Positions 41,516-50,633 of a DNA stretch of 64,000 bases are shown piece by piece (the stretch's first letter is position 1; each line of letters begins with the position of its first letter). Below the pieces are notes generated by a model. The model had not been told where the DNA came from and searched no databases. It worked only from the letters and a program-made list of their open reading frames with translations. The position numbers were made by a program, and so were the translations under genes. Source of the stretch: Nocardia brasiliensis NBRC 14402 (GTDB lineage Bacteria > Actinomycetota > Actinomycetes > Mycobacteriales > Mycobacteriaceae); the NCBI RefSeq assembly GCF_000308475.2, contig NZ_BAFT02000066.1, forward strand, positions 1 to 64,000, given 5' to 3'.

Positions 41516-41995
41516 GTGGCGATGGAGTTCGAGAGAAAGTTGCGCGACCGCGACGCGTGGTCGATCGGCGAAGGCTGTTCGGCCGAGCGCGTCCTGCGCC
41601 TGCTGAGCACCAGGACGGTGTTTCTCGTGATTCGCGAATGCTTCTACGGCACAACACGGTTCGAGGACTTCGTGAGCCGCATCGACACCTCCGCCCCTGC
41701 GGTGTCCCGGGCGCTCAAACAGCTGGAAGGCGCGGGCATCGTCGCGCGCGTGCCCTATCGAGAGCCCGGAAAACGAATCCACGACGAGTACCGCCTGACG
41801 GCGTCCGGTGAGGACATGCTGCCGGTGTTCCTGTCGCTGGTGCAGTGGGGCGACAAATACCTGCAGGACGGCCGCCCGCCGCTGACCTTCGTCGACGCGG
41901 AGACCGGCCGACCCCTACGGGTCCGGATCACCACCGAGCCCGTCCCGGAACCGTCCTCGGACGATATCGAGATCCGGCTGAACCCGGCTAGGTGA
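41516..41995 (+). CDS. HxlR-family winged-helix regulator
   Basis: A 159-aa regulator. HxlR features: CSAERVLRLLSTRTVFLVIR, FYGTTRFEDFVSRIDTSAPA, VSRALKQLEGAGIVARVPY and YRLTASGEDMLPVFLSLVQW. Start at GTG 41516 is favoured by the TATACT -10 ending 7 bases upstream; ATG 41522 is possible. HxlR proteins often sense reactive electrophiles, which would suit a divergent SDR. The 3' end overlaps the converging glycosyltransferase gene by 8 bases. Confidence 0.86.
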   Translation: MAMEFERKLRDRDAWSIGEGCSAERVLRLLSTRTVFLVIRECFYGTTRFEDFVSRIDTSAPAVSRALKQLEGAGIVARVPYREPGKRIHDEYRLTASGEDMLPVFLSLVQWGDKYLQDGRPPLTFVDAETGRPLRVRITTEPVPEPSSDDIEIRLNPAR

Positions 41996-43346
41996 GCCTG
42001 CGGGCATCCTCGCCGTCACCGCGCACCAGCGGTTCCATTTCGCCGGGCGTGATCGCCGGAAATGTCCCGCTCTCCGTCCGTCGCACGACTCGCGGCACGG
42101 ATCGCGTTGCGGCGCTTCGATTTCCGGCGCGGAAAAGTTGCCGTTCGAGCAAGTCTGCGCCGTGCGGGGTGCCGCCCGCCGCGGCGAAACCCGCCGCGAC
42201 CCGTTCCGCCCCGGCCCGGCAGGTCAGTGCCCGATCGATCGCGGCCCGCAGATTCGACACGCTCATCCGCTTTTTCGGCACCCAGGTGCCCGCCTCGTTC
42301 GTCACCACGCGGCGCGCGACTTCGGACTGATCCCGCCCGAACGGCACGACGCACACCGGCACACCCGCGGCGAGCGCCTTCTGCGTGATGCCCATCCCGC
42401 CGTGCGACACGACGACGGCCGTGCGGTCGAGCAACAAGTGATGCGGCAGAAAGGATTCGACCCGAGCGTTCGCTGGTACCCGAAAGGTCGCCGGGTCGAT
42501 CGCGCCGGTGGTGACCACCGTGCACACATCGCTGTCCGCGAGCGCGTCCATCGCGGCCTGCGCCAGTTGCCCGTCGTCCTGGAATTCGGTGGAGCAGGTG
42601 ACCAGGGCCAGTGGCCGATCGATCTCGTCGAGCCACCCCGGACGCTCACCCGCGGGAGCCCACAGGCCGGGACCGATCTGCCGCACCGAGTCGGGCCAGT
42701 CGCTGCGCTCGTCGTCGAACGGCGGCGCGGTGAAGTTCAACAGCAGCGGAGGCTGTTCCAGATAGTCGAGCGCATGATCCAGCGCGGCCAACCCGTACTG
42801 GCGCCGCGCATCGTTGAGCGCGGGCAGCATGTCGTCCCACAGCCGGTTCAACACCCACTGGACTCCGCTGTCACGCAACCGCCCGAGCGGCCCGGACATG
42901 GGATACAGCCCGGGCCCGAACGGCGGTACCTCCCGCGATCGGATCGGCAGCAGCATCGGCGCCCACGAGGCCCACGGCAGTCCGCTCGCCGCGGCGTAGG
43001 TCTGCGCGCCCACCGTCGTCACATCGACCAGCAGCGCGTCCGGACGTTCGGCGCGCACCGCGCCGCGAATGGCCGCGATCTCGTCCGGGATCCGCGCCAC
43101 CAGAGCACGCATGGCGGCCCGCAGCGCGCCGATCTTCGAAGTAGCCGCCCAATCGTCGAGGGTGTCCTGCGCCAACCGCGCGGGCAGCTCGATAACGTCG
43201 ATACCCAGCCGATCGAGAGCTTTCTCACTTCCCGGGAGCGTCATCACGGTGACGTCGTGTCCCCGCTTTACCAGTTCTGCCAGGACCGGAGCTATCGGAT
43301 AGAGGTGGCCCTTGGCCGGCGAAGTGAATGCCAGGATCTTGGTCAT
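41988..43346 (-). CDS. GT1-family glycosyltransferase (UGT/MGT type)
   Basis: A 452-aa GT-B glycosyltransferase. N-terminal acceptor domain: ILAFTSPAKGHLYPIAPVL, ELVKRGHDVTVMTLPG. C-terminal nucleotide-sugar motif: VVVSHGGMGITQKALAAGVP, then VVPFGRDQSEVARRV. The family glycosylates small molecules such as macrolides, flavonoids, sterols or drugs. The extension after about residue 400 is Arg-rich and not conserved. It does not belong to an obvious biosynthetic cluster. Rifamycin or other drug inactivation is conceivable given rpoB2 in the same window, but nothing in the sequence shows it. Confidence 0.83.
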   Translation of the reverse strand: MTKILAFTSPAKGHLYPIAPVLAELVKRGHDVTVMTLPGSEKALDRLGIDVIELPARLAQDTLDDWAATSKIGALRAAMRALVARIPDEIAAIRGAVRAERPDALLVDVTTVGAQTYAAASGLPWASWAPMLLPIRSREVPPFGPGLYPMSGPLGRLRDSGVQWVLNRLWDDMLPALNDARRQYGLAALDHALDYLEQPPLLLNFTAPPFDDERSDWPDSVRQIGPGLWAPAGERPGWLDEIDRPLALVTCSTEFQDDGQLAQAAMDALADSDVCTVVTTGAIDPATFRVPANARVESFLPHHLLLDRTAVVVSHGGMGITQKALAAGVPVCVVPFGRDQSEVARRVVTNEAGTWVPKKRMSVSNLRAAIDRALTCRAGAERVAAGFAAAGGTPHGADLLERQLFRAGNRSAATRSVPRVVRRTESGTFPAITPGEMEPLVRGDGEDARRLT

Positions 43347-43407
43347 GACTCAAGCTAACTCATAGCTATCACTATTGCAGCCTAGGTCGAATGCTACGTT
43401 GTGGACC

Positions 43408-44943
43408 ATGAGCTTCTGGGGTGGCCGTCGACGTAGCGCGCTCAATTTGTGCACATCAACAGTTTTGACGGCGCTGAGCCTGACGATCGGTGCAACTTCA
43501 GCTGCGGCAACCGACCCGAATTCCGGAGAAATCGGACTTCCTGCGCAATCTTCTGGCAAATGGCTAACCGACAGCGCCGGGCGGGTCGTGGTGCTGCACG
43601 GCGAGAACATCGCCGACAAACGTGCGCCATATCTCCCTTCCGCCGCCGGATTCGGGGCCGAAGATGCCGAACTGCTCGCGCGCGAGGGCTTCAACGCGGT
43701 CCGGCTCGCCCTCTTCTGGGCCGCCGCCGAGCCGGTCGCCGGCCAGTACGACGACGCCTATCTCTCCGATATCGCGCGAACCGTCGGCCTGCTGCACGAG
43801 CACGGCATCGTGACCGAACTGGAGTTCCACCAGGACATCTGGTCCGCGAAGTACGGCGGGGACGGCGCACCGGACTGGGCCGCGATCGACGACGGATTAC
43901 CCAGCGGCGCAAGCGATCTGGTAGCCGCGAACCTGTCGAATATCGCCTATTGGCGCGCCACCGACAATTTCTATGCCAATCGGCCCGGCCCCGGCGGTAT
44001 CGGCATCCGGGACAGGTTCTTGCGGATGTGGACCCACGTGGCCGGATTCTTCGCGGGCACACCGGGTTTGATCGGCTACGGGCCGCTGAACCAACCGCCC
44101 GCGGGCGCGGCGTTCCTGCCGTGCCTGGCCGATGCCTGCCCGACGGTGACGGTCGAGCACTTGCGCGCGCTCAACCGGGACGCCACCGCCGCGATCCGGC
44201 AGGGCGACCCCGCCACCCCGGTGTGGGTGGCACCGCTGATCACCGCCAACTACGGCACACGGCCCGAGCTGGGCCGACCACCGGACGCGAACGTCGTGTA
44301 CGGCTTCAACTCCTACTGTGTGGTCGCGGCGCTGCAGGGCGGCGGCGGACTGGGTTGCGCGCCGCAGTGGGAGGCGAGCGTCGCTCGCGCGGCGGAATAT
44401 TCGGCAGTGGCCGACGTACCGGCGGTCGTCACGGAGTTCGGTGCGACAGGCGCGGCCGACGCGCTGAGCGAGACCGCGGAGATCTTCGACCGCAACCAGA
44501 ACAGCTGGCTGCACTGGACATATTTCGGTGGTGACCCGGCCACCGTGTCCAAAGACGCTGACGCACAGGCCATCGTGACCGACGGCCACGCCCCGCGCAC
44601 CCCCGGCAACGTACGCGAAGCCAACCTCGACGCGCTGGCCCGCCCCTATCCGCAGCTCACCGCGGGCACACCCGGGCCTTGGCGCTTCGACCGCGGCACA
44701 GGCGTGTTCACCTACTCGTGGCGCACCGCGCGGGTCACCGGCGGGGTCTTCGACGACGGCGCCGAAACGGTCATCGCGGTGCCGCAGCGGCAATACCGCG
44801 CGGGCTACCACTTGCGCATCGACGGCGGCACAAGGGTTTCCGAGCCGGGCGCGACGCAGCTGCGGATCGCGTCCTGTCCTGGCGCCGGACAGGTCGCGGT
44901 GACGGTGCTCCCGGGCACCGGGCCCGATCAGCAGAGCTGTTGA
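43408..44943 (+). CDS. Secreted GH5 endoglycoceramidase-like protein with altered acid/base residue
   Basis: A 511-aa exported protein (signal peptide ending near SLTIGATSAAATDP). Endoglycoceramidase-like features: VVLHGENIADKRAPYLP, FNAVRLALFWAAAEPVAGQY, LEFHQDIWSAKYG and the nucleophile Glu343 in VVTEFGATG. The normal NEP motif with the acid/base Glu reads N-Q-P here (Gln229 in GYGPLNQPPAG; codon CAA). It may be inactive as a hydrolase or have another role. ATG 43408 gives the signal peptide; a TTG 33 bases upstream is the alternative. The next gene (SGNH hydrolase) starts 56 bases downstream. Confidence 0.82.
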   Translation: MSFWGGRRRSALNLCTSTVLTALSLTIGATSAAATDPNSGEIGLPAQSSGKWLTDSAGRVVVLHGENIADKRAPYLPSAAGFGAEDAELLAREGFNAVRLALFWAAAEPVAGQYDDAYLSDIARTVGLLHEHGIVTELEFHQDIWSAKYGGDGAPDWAAIDDGLPSGASDLVAANLSNIAYWRATDNFYANRPGPGGIGIRDRFLRMWTHVAGFFAGTPGLIGYGPLNQPPAGAAFLPCLADACPTVTVEHLRALNRDATAAIRQGDPATPVWVAPLITANYGTRPELGRPPDANVVYGFNSYCVVAALQGGGGLGCAPQWEASVARAAEYSAVADVPAVVTEFGATGAADALSETAEIFDRNQNSWLHWTYFGGDPATVSKDADAQAIVTDGHAPRTPGNVREANLDALARPYPQLTAGTPGPWRFDRGTGVFTYSWRTARVTGGVFDDGAETVIAVPQRQYRAGYHLRIDGGTRVSEPGATQLRIASCPGAGQVAVTVLPGTGPDQQSC

Positions 44944-44999
44944 GCCTGCGCGCGAAACATCCGGCTCGGCCGGACCACCCGAGAAAGAGGACGACACCG

Positions 45000-45986
45000 A
45001 TGAAGGTCTTGCGAATCAGTTCGGTTGTCGCCACCGCGATAGCGATGGCGACGGTGTGCCTGGCTCCGGCCGCGACGGCGGCCGAACCCGGCGTCCGCTA
45101 CGTGGCATTCGGGGACAGCATGACCGTGGCGCCGCACGGTGGCGGCGACGGTGTGTTCGGTCTGCCCGCGTACCAGGCGCAGCCGAAGACCGTGCCGGCG
45201 CCCAATCCGCTGGCCTGCGCGCGCAGTAACTTCGGCTGGCCCTCGATCATGGCCGCGCAGCGGGGGCTCGGCGCACCGCAAACCGGCGACTGGGCCGACT
45301 ACGCCTGCCAGTCCGCCACCACCGACACCGAGCCCGTGAACAACCTGCGCACGCAGATCGATCAATCCATCCACGACGGAATGCTCGGACCCGCAACGCG
45401 ATTGGTGACCATCCAGATCTCGGCCAACGACGTCTGGCACCCCGGGCAGGTCTCCAACTACGCCTACACGCTCGCCATGTGCCTCACCGATATCGTGCGC
45501 GGCTGCGACTACCGCACCGATCCGGACCACTACATCGACGCCGACGCGATCACCGGACCCAACCTGGCGCACCGGCTCACCGCGGGCCTCCGCGGCGACA
45601 TGATCGGCGCCGTCCGCGCCGCCGCACCCCACGCGCAGATCCGCCTGGTCGGCTACGAGGACCAGAACCCACCGCCGGGTGTCCCCTTCACCTGCTTCTC
45701 CGTCTTCGGCCTGCGCTTCCAGTGGCCGCAATACCGAACCGCCTACGCGCACAAGCTGACCGACAACATCGAGAACGCGATGAGCGCGGCCGCCGACCAG
45801 ATCGGCATCGGCTTCTGGTCCCTGCGACCGGTCGGCATCGGCCGCGACCTCTGCGCCCCCGCCACCCACTGGACCGGCCTCGCCGACCCCGGCGAACCGT
45901 TCTTCCCCTTCCACCCCAACCTACAGGCGCACTTCGACCAAGGCTCGTTCCTCAACAGGATCCGACTGGCGGAAGGCATCGCCTAG
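45000..45986 (+). CDS. Secreted SGNH/GDSL-family hydrolase
   Basis: A 328-aa exported esterase/lipase-like protein. A signal peptide (VVATAIAMATVCLAPAATA) precedes block I VAFGDSM with the nucleophile Ser, block III ISANDVW with Asn, and a late PFFPFHPN with the catalytic His. Multiple Cys residues suggest disulfides, as in secreted actinobacterial SGNH lipases. ATG at 45000 with AAAGAGG upstream. It probably acts on envelope or host lipids; likely co-transcribed with the GH5-like gene. Confidence 0.85.
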   Translation: MKVLRISSVVATAIAMATVCLAPAATAAEPGVRYVAFGDSMTVAPHGGGDGVFGLPAYQAQPKTVPAPNPLACARSNFGWPSIMAAQRGLGAPQTGDWADYACQSATTDTEPVNNLRTQIDQSIHDGMLGPATRLVTIQISANDVWHPGQVSNYAYTLAMCLTDIVRGCDYRTDPDHYIDADAITGPNLAHRLTAGLRGDMIGAVRAAAPHAQIRLVGYEDQNPPPGVPFTCFSVFGLRFQWPQYRTAYAHKLTDNIENAMSAAADQIGIGFWSLRPVGIGRDLCAPATHWTGLADPGEPFFPFHPNLQAHFDQGSFLNRIRLAEGIA

Positions 45987-46031
45987 GGGTGAAGCCGGAT
46001 CGGCCGAGCTGTCAACAGGTTTCAGTACACC

Positions 46032-46832
46032 TCACTGGACTCTCCGGTAGACCGCGCGCACGAGCGGGCTTATCAACGCGCGCGGAGTGTACTGACCACA
46101 GAAGGTCTGTACCTTGGCGAAGACGCCCGGAACGACCCGGCGGCGCCCGTCGGCCAAGCCCGAAAGCGCCTCGGCGGCAGCCCGTTCCGCACTCACCCAG
46201 CACAGCGCGGGCAGCATCGTGTCCAGCTTCGGCACCCCCGCCACCTCCGCGTACTCGGTACGGACCGGGCCGGGCGCGAGCAGTGTGCACCGTACACCGG
46301 TGCCCGCCAGCTCACCGTGCAACGATTCGGCCAGGGTGTTGGCGAACGCTTTGCCCGCCGCGTAGGTGGCGTTACCGGGTCCGGGTTGGTTGCCCGCGGT
46401 GGAGCCGGTGATGAGGATCGCGCCCGCGTCCCGGTGCACCATCCCGGGCAGCACGGCTAGCGTGAGATCGTGCATCGCGACGCAGTTCAGTTCCACCTGC
46501 TGCCGCTCCCGGGCCGGATCGGCTTGCGCGAGTTCACCATAGGTTGCGAAGCCGGCGTTATTGCACAGCACCGTGATCTCGCGTTCGGACAGCTCCGCGC
46601 ACAGTTTCGCGCGGGCGTCCCGGTCGGACAGGTCGACGGCGCGGATCTCGGCCGCGACCCGATAGCTGCCGGACAGCCGGTCGGCGAGGGCACGCAGCCG
46701 ATCCGCACGCCGCGCCACCAGGATCAGCGAATGGCCCTGCCGGGCCAAACCTTCCGCGAGCGCTTCGCCGATACCGGAGGACGCTCCCGTGACGACCGCG
46801 CGAGCGGTGGGTGTGGGTGCGGGCAAACTCAT
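46032..46832 (-). CDS. SDR-family oxidoreductase
   Basis: A 266-aa classical SDR: VVTGASSGIGEALAEGL, LVARRADRL (NADP-preferring Arg), LCNNAGFAT, catalytic Ser in LITGSTAGNQ, YAAGK pair and LLAPGPVRTEY. A GAGGAG site precedes the ATG. It resembles SDRs acting on lipid-like ketones in mycolate-making bacteria, but the substrate is not inferable. Divergent from a crotonase gene across 182 bases. Confidence 0.85.
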   Translation of the reverse strand: MSLPAPTPTARAVVTGASSGIGEALAEGLARQGHSLILVARRADRLRALADRLSGSYRVAAEIRAVDLSDRDARAKLCAELSEREITVLCNNAGFATYGELAQADPARERQQVELNCVAMHDLTLAVLPGMVHRDAGAILITGSTAGNQPGPGNATYAAGKAFANTLAESLHGELAGTGVRCTLLAPGPVRTEYAEVAGVPKLDTMLPALCWVSAERAAAEALSGLADGRRRVVPGVFAKVQTFCGQYTPRALISPLVRAVYRRVQ

Positions 46833-47014
46833 CGGATTCTCCTCGCTGTTCAGAATGGGGTCAGCGCGTGCGCCGTCACCGTGGCGCCGACTGTCACCAA
46901 TGTTCGCAGTGCACCCGGCCCGTTGCGGTGACTGTCCCCTGCCGCGATGCGCCGGAAGTGCGCCGCGTGGTGTGTCAGCCTTATCCGCGCGAGGTGAGGC
47001 GCTATGTTGCCCGG

Positions 47015-47725
47015 ATGCCGTATCTGCGACGAGAAGGACCGGTGTTCATCGCGCATCTGGGCAACAGGGATGAACGGGACACGGAGAACAGATTCAATCC
47101 CGAGTGGATCGCGGCGTTGGACGCGATCCTCGACGAGGCCACCACCACCGGCGGACCCGCCGCCCTGGTCACCACCGGTACCGGGAAGTTCTACTCGACC
47201 GGTGCCGACCTGGCCTGGGCCGCAGCACATCCCGACGCTATCGACGCCTATCTCACCGACCTGCAACGCCTGCTCGCCCGCATCCTCACACTGCCCATTC
47301 CGACGGTTGCCGCGGTGAACGGGCACGTCTTCGGCGCGGGTGCGTTCCTCGCCGTCGCCCACGACCGACGCATCATGCGCAGCGACCGCGGCTACTTCTG
47401 TTTCCCCGGCGTGACGCTCGGCGCCGACTACGCCCCGGCATCGGTAGAGCTGGTGCAGTCCCGTTTGCCCGCGCATCTGGCCCACCACGCGCTGGTCTCC
47501 GGTCAGCGCTACAACGGTCCCGACGCCCTCGCCGCGGGTCTGGTCGACGCCGTCGCCGATGACGACGCCGTCCTGCCCGCCGCGATCCGGTACGCCGAAG
47601 GGCTGGCCCACACCAGCGGACCGGTGCTCGGGCACATCAAATCGTGCCTGCACACCGCGGCGGCGAACGCCCTGCGCGAACCGGTCACCGGCTACAACCA
47701 CCACGCGCTCGCCAGCCAGTCCTAG
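47015..47725 (+). CDS. Enoyl-CoA hydratase/isomerase family protein
   Basis: A 236-aa crotonase-fold protein: LGNRDERDTENRFNPEW, oxyanion region TTGTGKFYSTGADLAW and VNGHVFGAGAFLAVAHDRRI. The second conserved segment has Phe and no Glu (FPGVTLGADYAPASVELVQ), closer to delta3,delta2-enoyl-CoA isomerases than hydratases. Start is the ATG at 47015, beginning MPYLRREG; in-frame GTG 46994 is possible. Probably acts in fatty-acid metabolism. Confidence 0.82.
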   Translation: MPYLRREGPVFIAHLGNRDERDTENRFNPEWIAALDAILDEATTTGGPAALVTTGTGKFYSTGADLAWAAAHPDAIDAYLTDLQRLLARILTLPIPTVAAVNGHVFGAGAFLAVAHDRRIMRSDRGYFCFPGVTLGADYAPASVELVQSRLPAHLAHHALVSGQRYNGPDALAAGLVDAVADDDAVLPAAIRYAEGLAHTSGPVLGHIKSCLHTAAANALREPVTGYNHHALASQS

Positions 47726-47930
47726 CCCCTGTCGCCGCGACCGCACCGACGAAGTCCGGGTCGGTGCGGCCGCGCCGGACAGGCCATCGCCCCGTTCCTG
47801 TTTGAGCCGTCCACTTCTGGGTAACGCCGCACGGAACGTCACGGCGACACGCCGGACGCCACGAGCGGCACCTCGATGCGACCACGGTGTTCGTTCCCAG
47901 GCAGTGCCGATACAGGAACGAGGATGCACC

Positions 47931-48872
47931 GTGCGCACTCTGTCTTTCGACAGCCATAACCTAGGCGCGATCGAGGAATTCCTGAACAGCGCCTACACGA
48001 CCATGAGCATCGGCAACGGCAGCCCGCAAGACGCGTCGGCGCGGATCCGGCGCGACATACTCGGCGCGGTGAGCCTGGATCAGCTGGATCTCGGTTTCGA
48101 CATGAGCTACGACGCCGATCCACTGGAACGGGTGTGCCTGTGCGCGGTGCAGACCGGCGCGATCGAGGAAACCTATCGCGACGTGGGCACGGATGTGTTC
48201 CACCCGGGCGAGGTCGGCCTGCTGACCCCGCCGGACCTGCCGTACCGCGGGACGATCCGCACCGCCCGCTACAGCATCACGATGTTCGACCCGGCGCTGC
48301 TGTCCCGGATGTGCGGTGCGCTAGGCAAGCCCGTCCGCTTCACCGGCCACAAGCCCACCAGCGCGGCGGCGGCCCGGCGGCTGAAACGCGCGATCGAACA
48401 TCTGCAAGAGGTCGCCGCGGATTTCGCCGCTCCCCCGAGCCCGCTCGTCGCGGCCACGCTCACCGACTATCTGGCCGCGACCGTGCTGGACACGCTGCCC
48501 ACGACCGTGGCCACCGAACCGACCGCGACGGACCGGCGCGATGCCCACCCGGACGTGGTGCGACGCGCCATCGCCTACATCGAGACGCACCTCGCCGAGG
48601 ACATCGCCGTCGCCGATATCGCGACCGCCGCGTTCGTCTCCGTGCGCGCGCTGCAGCTGGCCTTCCGCAAGCACCTCGACACCACCCCGCTGGCGCTGCT
48701 GCGCCGGCTACGCTTGGCCGCGGCACACGAGCAACTGCGTGCCGCGGTCCCCGGCGCGCACGTCACGGTGACCACCGTCGCCCACCGGTGGGGATTCACC
48801 CATACGGGACGGTTCGCGATCGAGTACAAGCGGGTCTACGGCCAGCACCCGAGCCGAACTCTGCAGAGCTGA
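47931..48872 (+). CDS. AraC-family transcriptional regulator
   Basis: A 313-aa regulator with an AraC-binding-like N-terminal domain (IEEFLNSAYTTMSIGNGS, DVFHPGEVGLLTPPDLPY) and a C-terminal double HTH (IAYIETHLAEDIAVADIATA, FVSVRALQLAFRKHLDTTPL, VAHRWGFTHTGRFAIEYKRV). GTG 47931 has GGAACGAGG upstream. The longer open frame from 47559 overlaps the crotonase gene and is not used. Converges on the lipase gene with only 6 bases between them. Target genes unknown. Confidence 0.86.
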   Translation: MRTLSFDSHNLGAIEEFLNSAYTTMSIGNGSPQDASARIRRDILGAVSLDQLDLGFDMSYDADPLERVCLCAVQTGAIEETYRDVGTDVFHPGEVGLLTPPDLPYRGTIRTARYSITMFDPALLSRMCGALGKPVRFTGHKPTSAAAARRLKRAIEHLQEVAADFAAPPSPLVAATLTDYLAATVLDTLPTTVATEPTATDRRDAHPDVVRRAIAYIETHLAEDIAVADIATAAFVSVRALQLAFRKHLDTTPLALLRRLRLAAAHEQLRAAVPGAHVTVTTVAHRWGFTHTGRFAIEYKRVYGQHPSRTLQS

Positions 48873-48878
48873 AACACT

Positions 48879-50303
48879 TTACGGGTGTGTACCCGCACCG
48901 ACAGGCAGGCCCGTCACCAGACCGGCGATGGCAGGCCACGTCTCGGCGAGCAGCGCGATGAAATCGCCGTCGGTGAACGTGGAGAACGGACTGTCGATCG
49001 CGCAACCCGGGCTCGCCGCAACGCCGTTGAGCCGGTCGATGATGAACTGGTAGCCCTTCGGCAGCCAGCCCGGGATACCGACGACATGTTCGGCGAAGAA
49101 CTCGCGCGTGTAGCCGAGCGAGACCTCGGGATTGCGACAGTACTTGTCCACCAGCCGATCTACGCCCGGACTCGGGATGAACTCGTCGTTCTGAGCTTGA
49201 TAGATGTACATCGGCACGTCCGGATCGCGTTTGCCCAACTCCTGCGCGGTGATGGCGGCGCTCAGCTCCGGGATGTCCAGCACGTCACCGGGGCCGGTGT
49301 AGGACCCCAGATAGTTCCACCACGGGAAGAACGCGGAACCCTGTGTGTGGCAGAGCATTCCCTTGATCGAAGTCATGAAGCGGCCGAACCAGTCGAATTC
49401 GGTGTCGAGCACGTGCTGCACCTCCGGGTATTCCGTCGCGAAACCCCGCAGGGCCGCCCCGATCAGTCCCGCGCCGAGGTTGAAGTTGTTGGAGCGCAGC
49501 ACCGCTCGTAGATCAGCCATCGCGACGCCGCCCATCGTGACGCCGACGATATTGATCTCCGAGGCGTACGCGCCGTGGTTCTCCGCGACCCAGCCCGTCG
49601 GGATCGAACCACCCGAGTAGCCCATCACCCCCACCCGCGCGTCCGGAGTCAGTTGCGCGGGGCGGAAGTTCTGCGCCGCCCTGATGCCGTCGAGAGTGGC
49701 CTGACCACCCAGAATCGCCGCGCCGTAGGCGGACCCCGGCCCCTGGTAGTCCGGGATCGACACCACCCAGCCCTGCGATATTCCCAGGGCGATGGCCAGC
49801 GACACCTCCGCCGAGTTCACATAGTCGACAGGTATCGAACCTTGTTGCACCACATACGACATCGCGCAGTACTGCGCCGTGGAGTCCTCCGCGACCTGAT
49901 AGGACAGCAGCTTGAAGCCTTCCGCCGGTGCGGGACCACGCGGCTTGACGACGGTGGTGACCGTCGCGATCGGATTTCCGTGGCTGTCGTTGGTGCGATA
50001 CAGCAGCTGCCACGCGTCGATGTTGAACGGAACGAGCGACAGCAACGCGGGCGTGATCATCCTGGCCTTGATGATGCCGCCCGGCGGAGTGTCGGCGATG
50101 ACGTTCGCCGGTGCCTTGTAGAAGGGGTCCAACTCCGGCGGGAGGACCAGTACCGGCAACGGCGCGATCGGCACGTCCCGCGGAGCGGGTGCGGCTCGCC
50201 CGAGGACCGGGGTCGATGCCAGTACGACCACGCAGAGCAGGACGGCCAGGGTCATGCCTCGACGGCCGGAGCGGGGTTCATGAGTAGCAACGTTGCGCCA
50301 CAT
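48879..50303 (-). CDS. Secretory lipase family protein
   Basis: A 474-aa exported alpha/beta hydrolase of the secretory lipase (LIP) family. Signal peptide TLAVLLCVVVLASTPVLGRA; then DPFYKAPANVI, the family motif YRTNDSHGNPIATVTTV, nucleophile Ser in VGVMGYSGGSIPTGW, acid-region YQAQNDEFIPSPGVD and catalytic His in EFFAEHVVGIPGWLPKG. Likely hydrolyses triacylglycerols or esters outside the cell. A second in-frame ATG 48 bases downstream of the first could also start the signal peptide. The upstream gap has one of two TGATA-N8-TATCA dyads. Confidence 0.86.
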   Translation of the reverse strand: MWRNVATHEPRSGRRGMTLAVLLCVVVLASTPVLGRAAPAPRDVPIAPLPVLVLPPELDPFYKAPANVIADTPPGGIIKARMITPALLSLVPFNIDAWQLLYRTNDSHGNPIATVTTVVKPRGPAPAEGFKLLSYQVAEDSTAQYCAMSYVVQQGSIPVDYVNSAEVSLAIALGISQGWVVSIPDYQGPGSAYGAAILGGQATLDGIRAAQNFRPAQLTPDARVGVMGYSGGSIPTGWVAENHGAYASEINIVGVTMGGVAMADLRAVLRSNNFNLGAGLIGAALRGFATEYPEVQHVLDTEFDWFGRFMTSIKGMLCHTQGSAFFPWWNYLGSYTGPGDVLDIPELSAAITAQELGKRDPDVPMYIYQAQNDEFIPSPGVDRLVDKYCRNPEVSLGYTREFFAEHVVGIPGWLPKGYQFIIDRLNGVAASPGCAIDSPFSTFTDGDFIALLAETWPAIAGLVTGLPVGAGTHP

Positions 50304-50633
50304 GGGTACCTCATTTTCTCGCGGTCACCGGCGGATCGTCGGCGACCAGAATGAAATGATAAGGCAGATTATCAGAATTGCGCGGTTATCGTGATCGCTT
50401 CGCAACCATCACACACGGCCGCCTTGCTTGATTTGATCGCAGCTCATGGCCACCCATTGCCCCTCACCGACGTGAACTGTGATACAAGTCACCTTCTCAC
50501 AGCTATTTCCTGGCATCACCGAAACACATCTGATAATTTCGCCTATCAGTTGCGGAATAGCAAATCTCCACACTCGGTTGGCACGCAGAGAACCCATGCG
50601 GGGATGGGCGGCGTTGCCGGAAAGGAATCCTCG
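50304..50633. promoter_or_regulatory. Divergent gap with two TGATA-N8-TATCA dyads
   Basis: This 330-base gap between the lipase and lipoprotein genes has no convincing gene. It holds two copies of the dyad TGATA-N8-TATCA, at 50357-50374 (54 bases before the lipase ATG) and 50531-50548 (86 bases before the lipoprotein ATG). The arms and spacing are identical but the spacers differ, as expected for binding sites of one dimeric regulator. It is AT-richer than its flanks. Confidence 0.55.
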
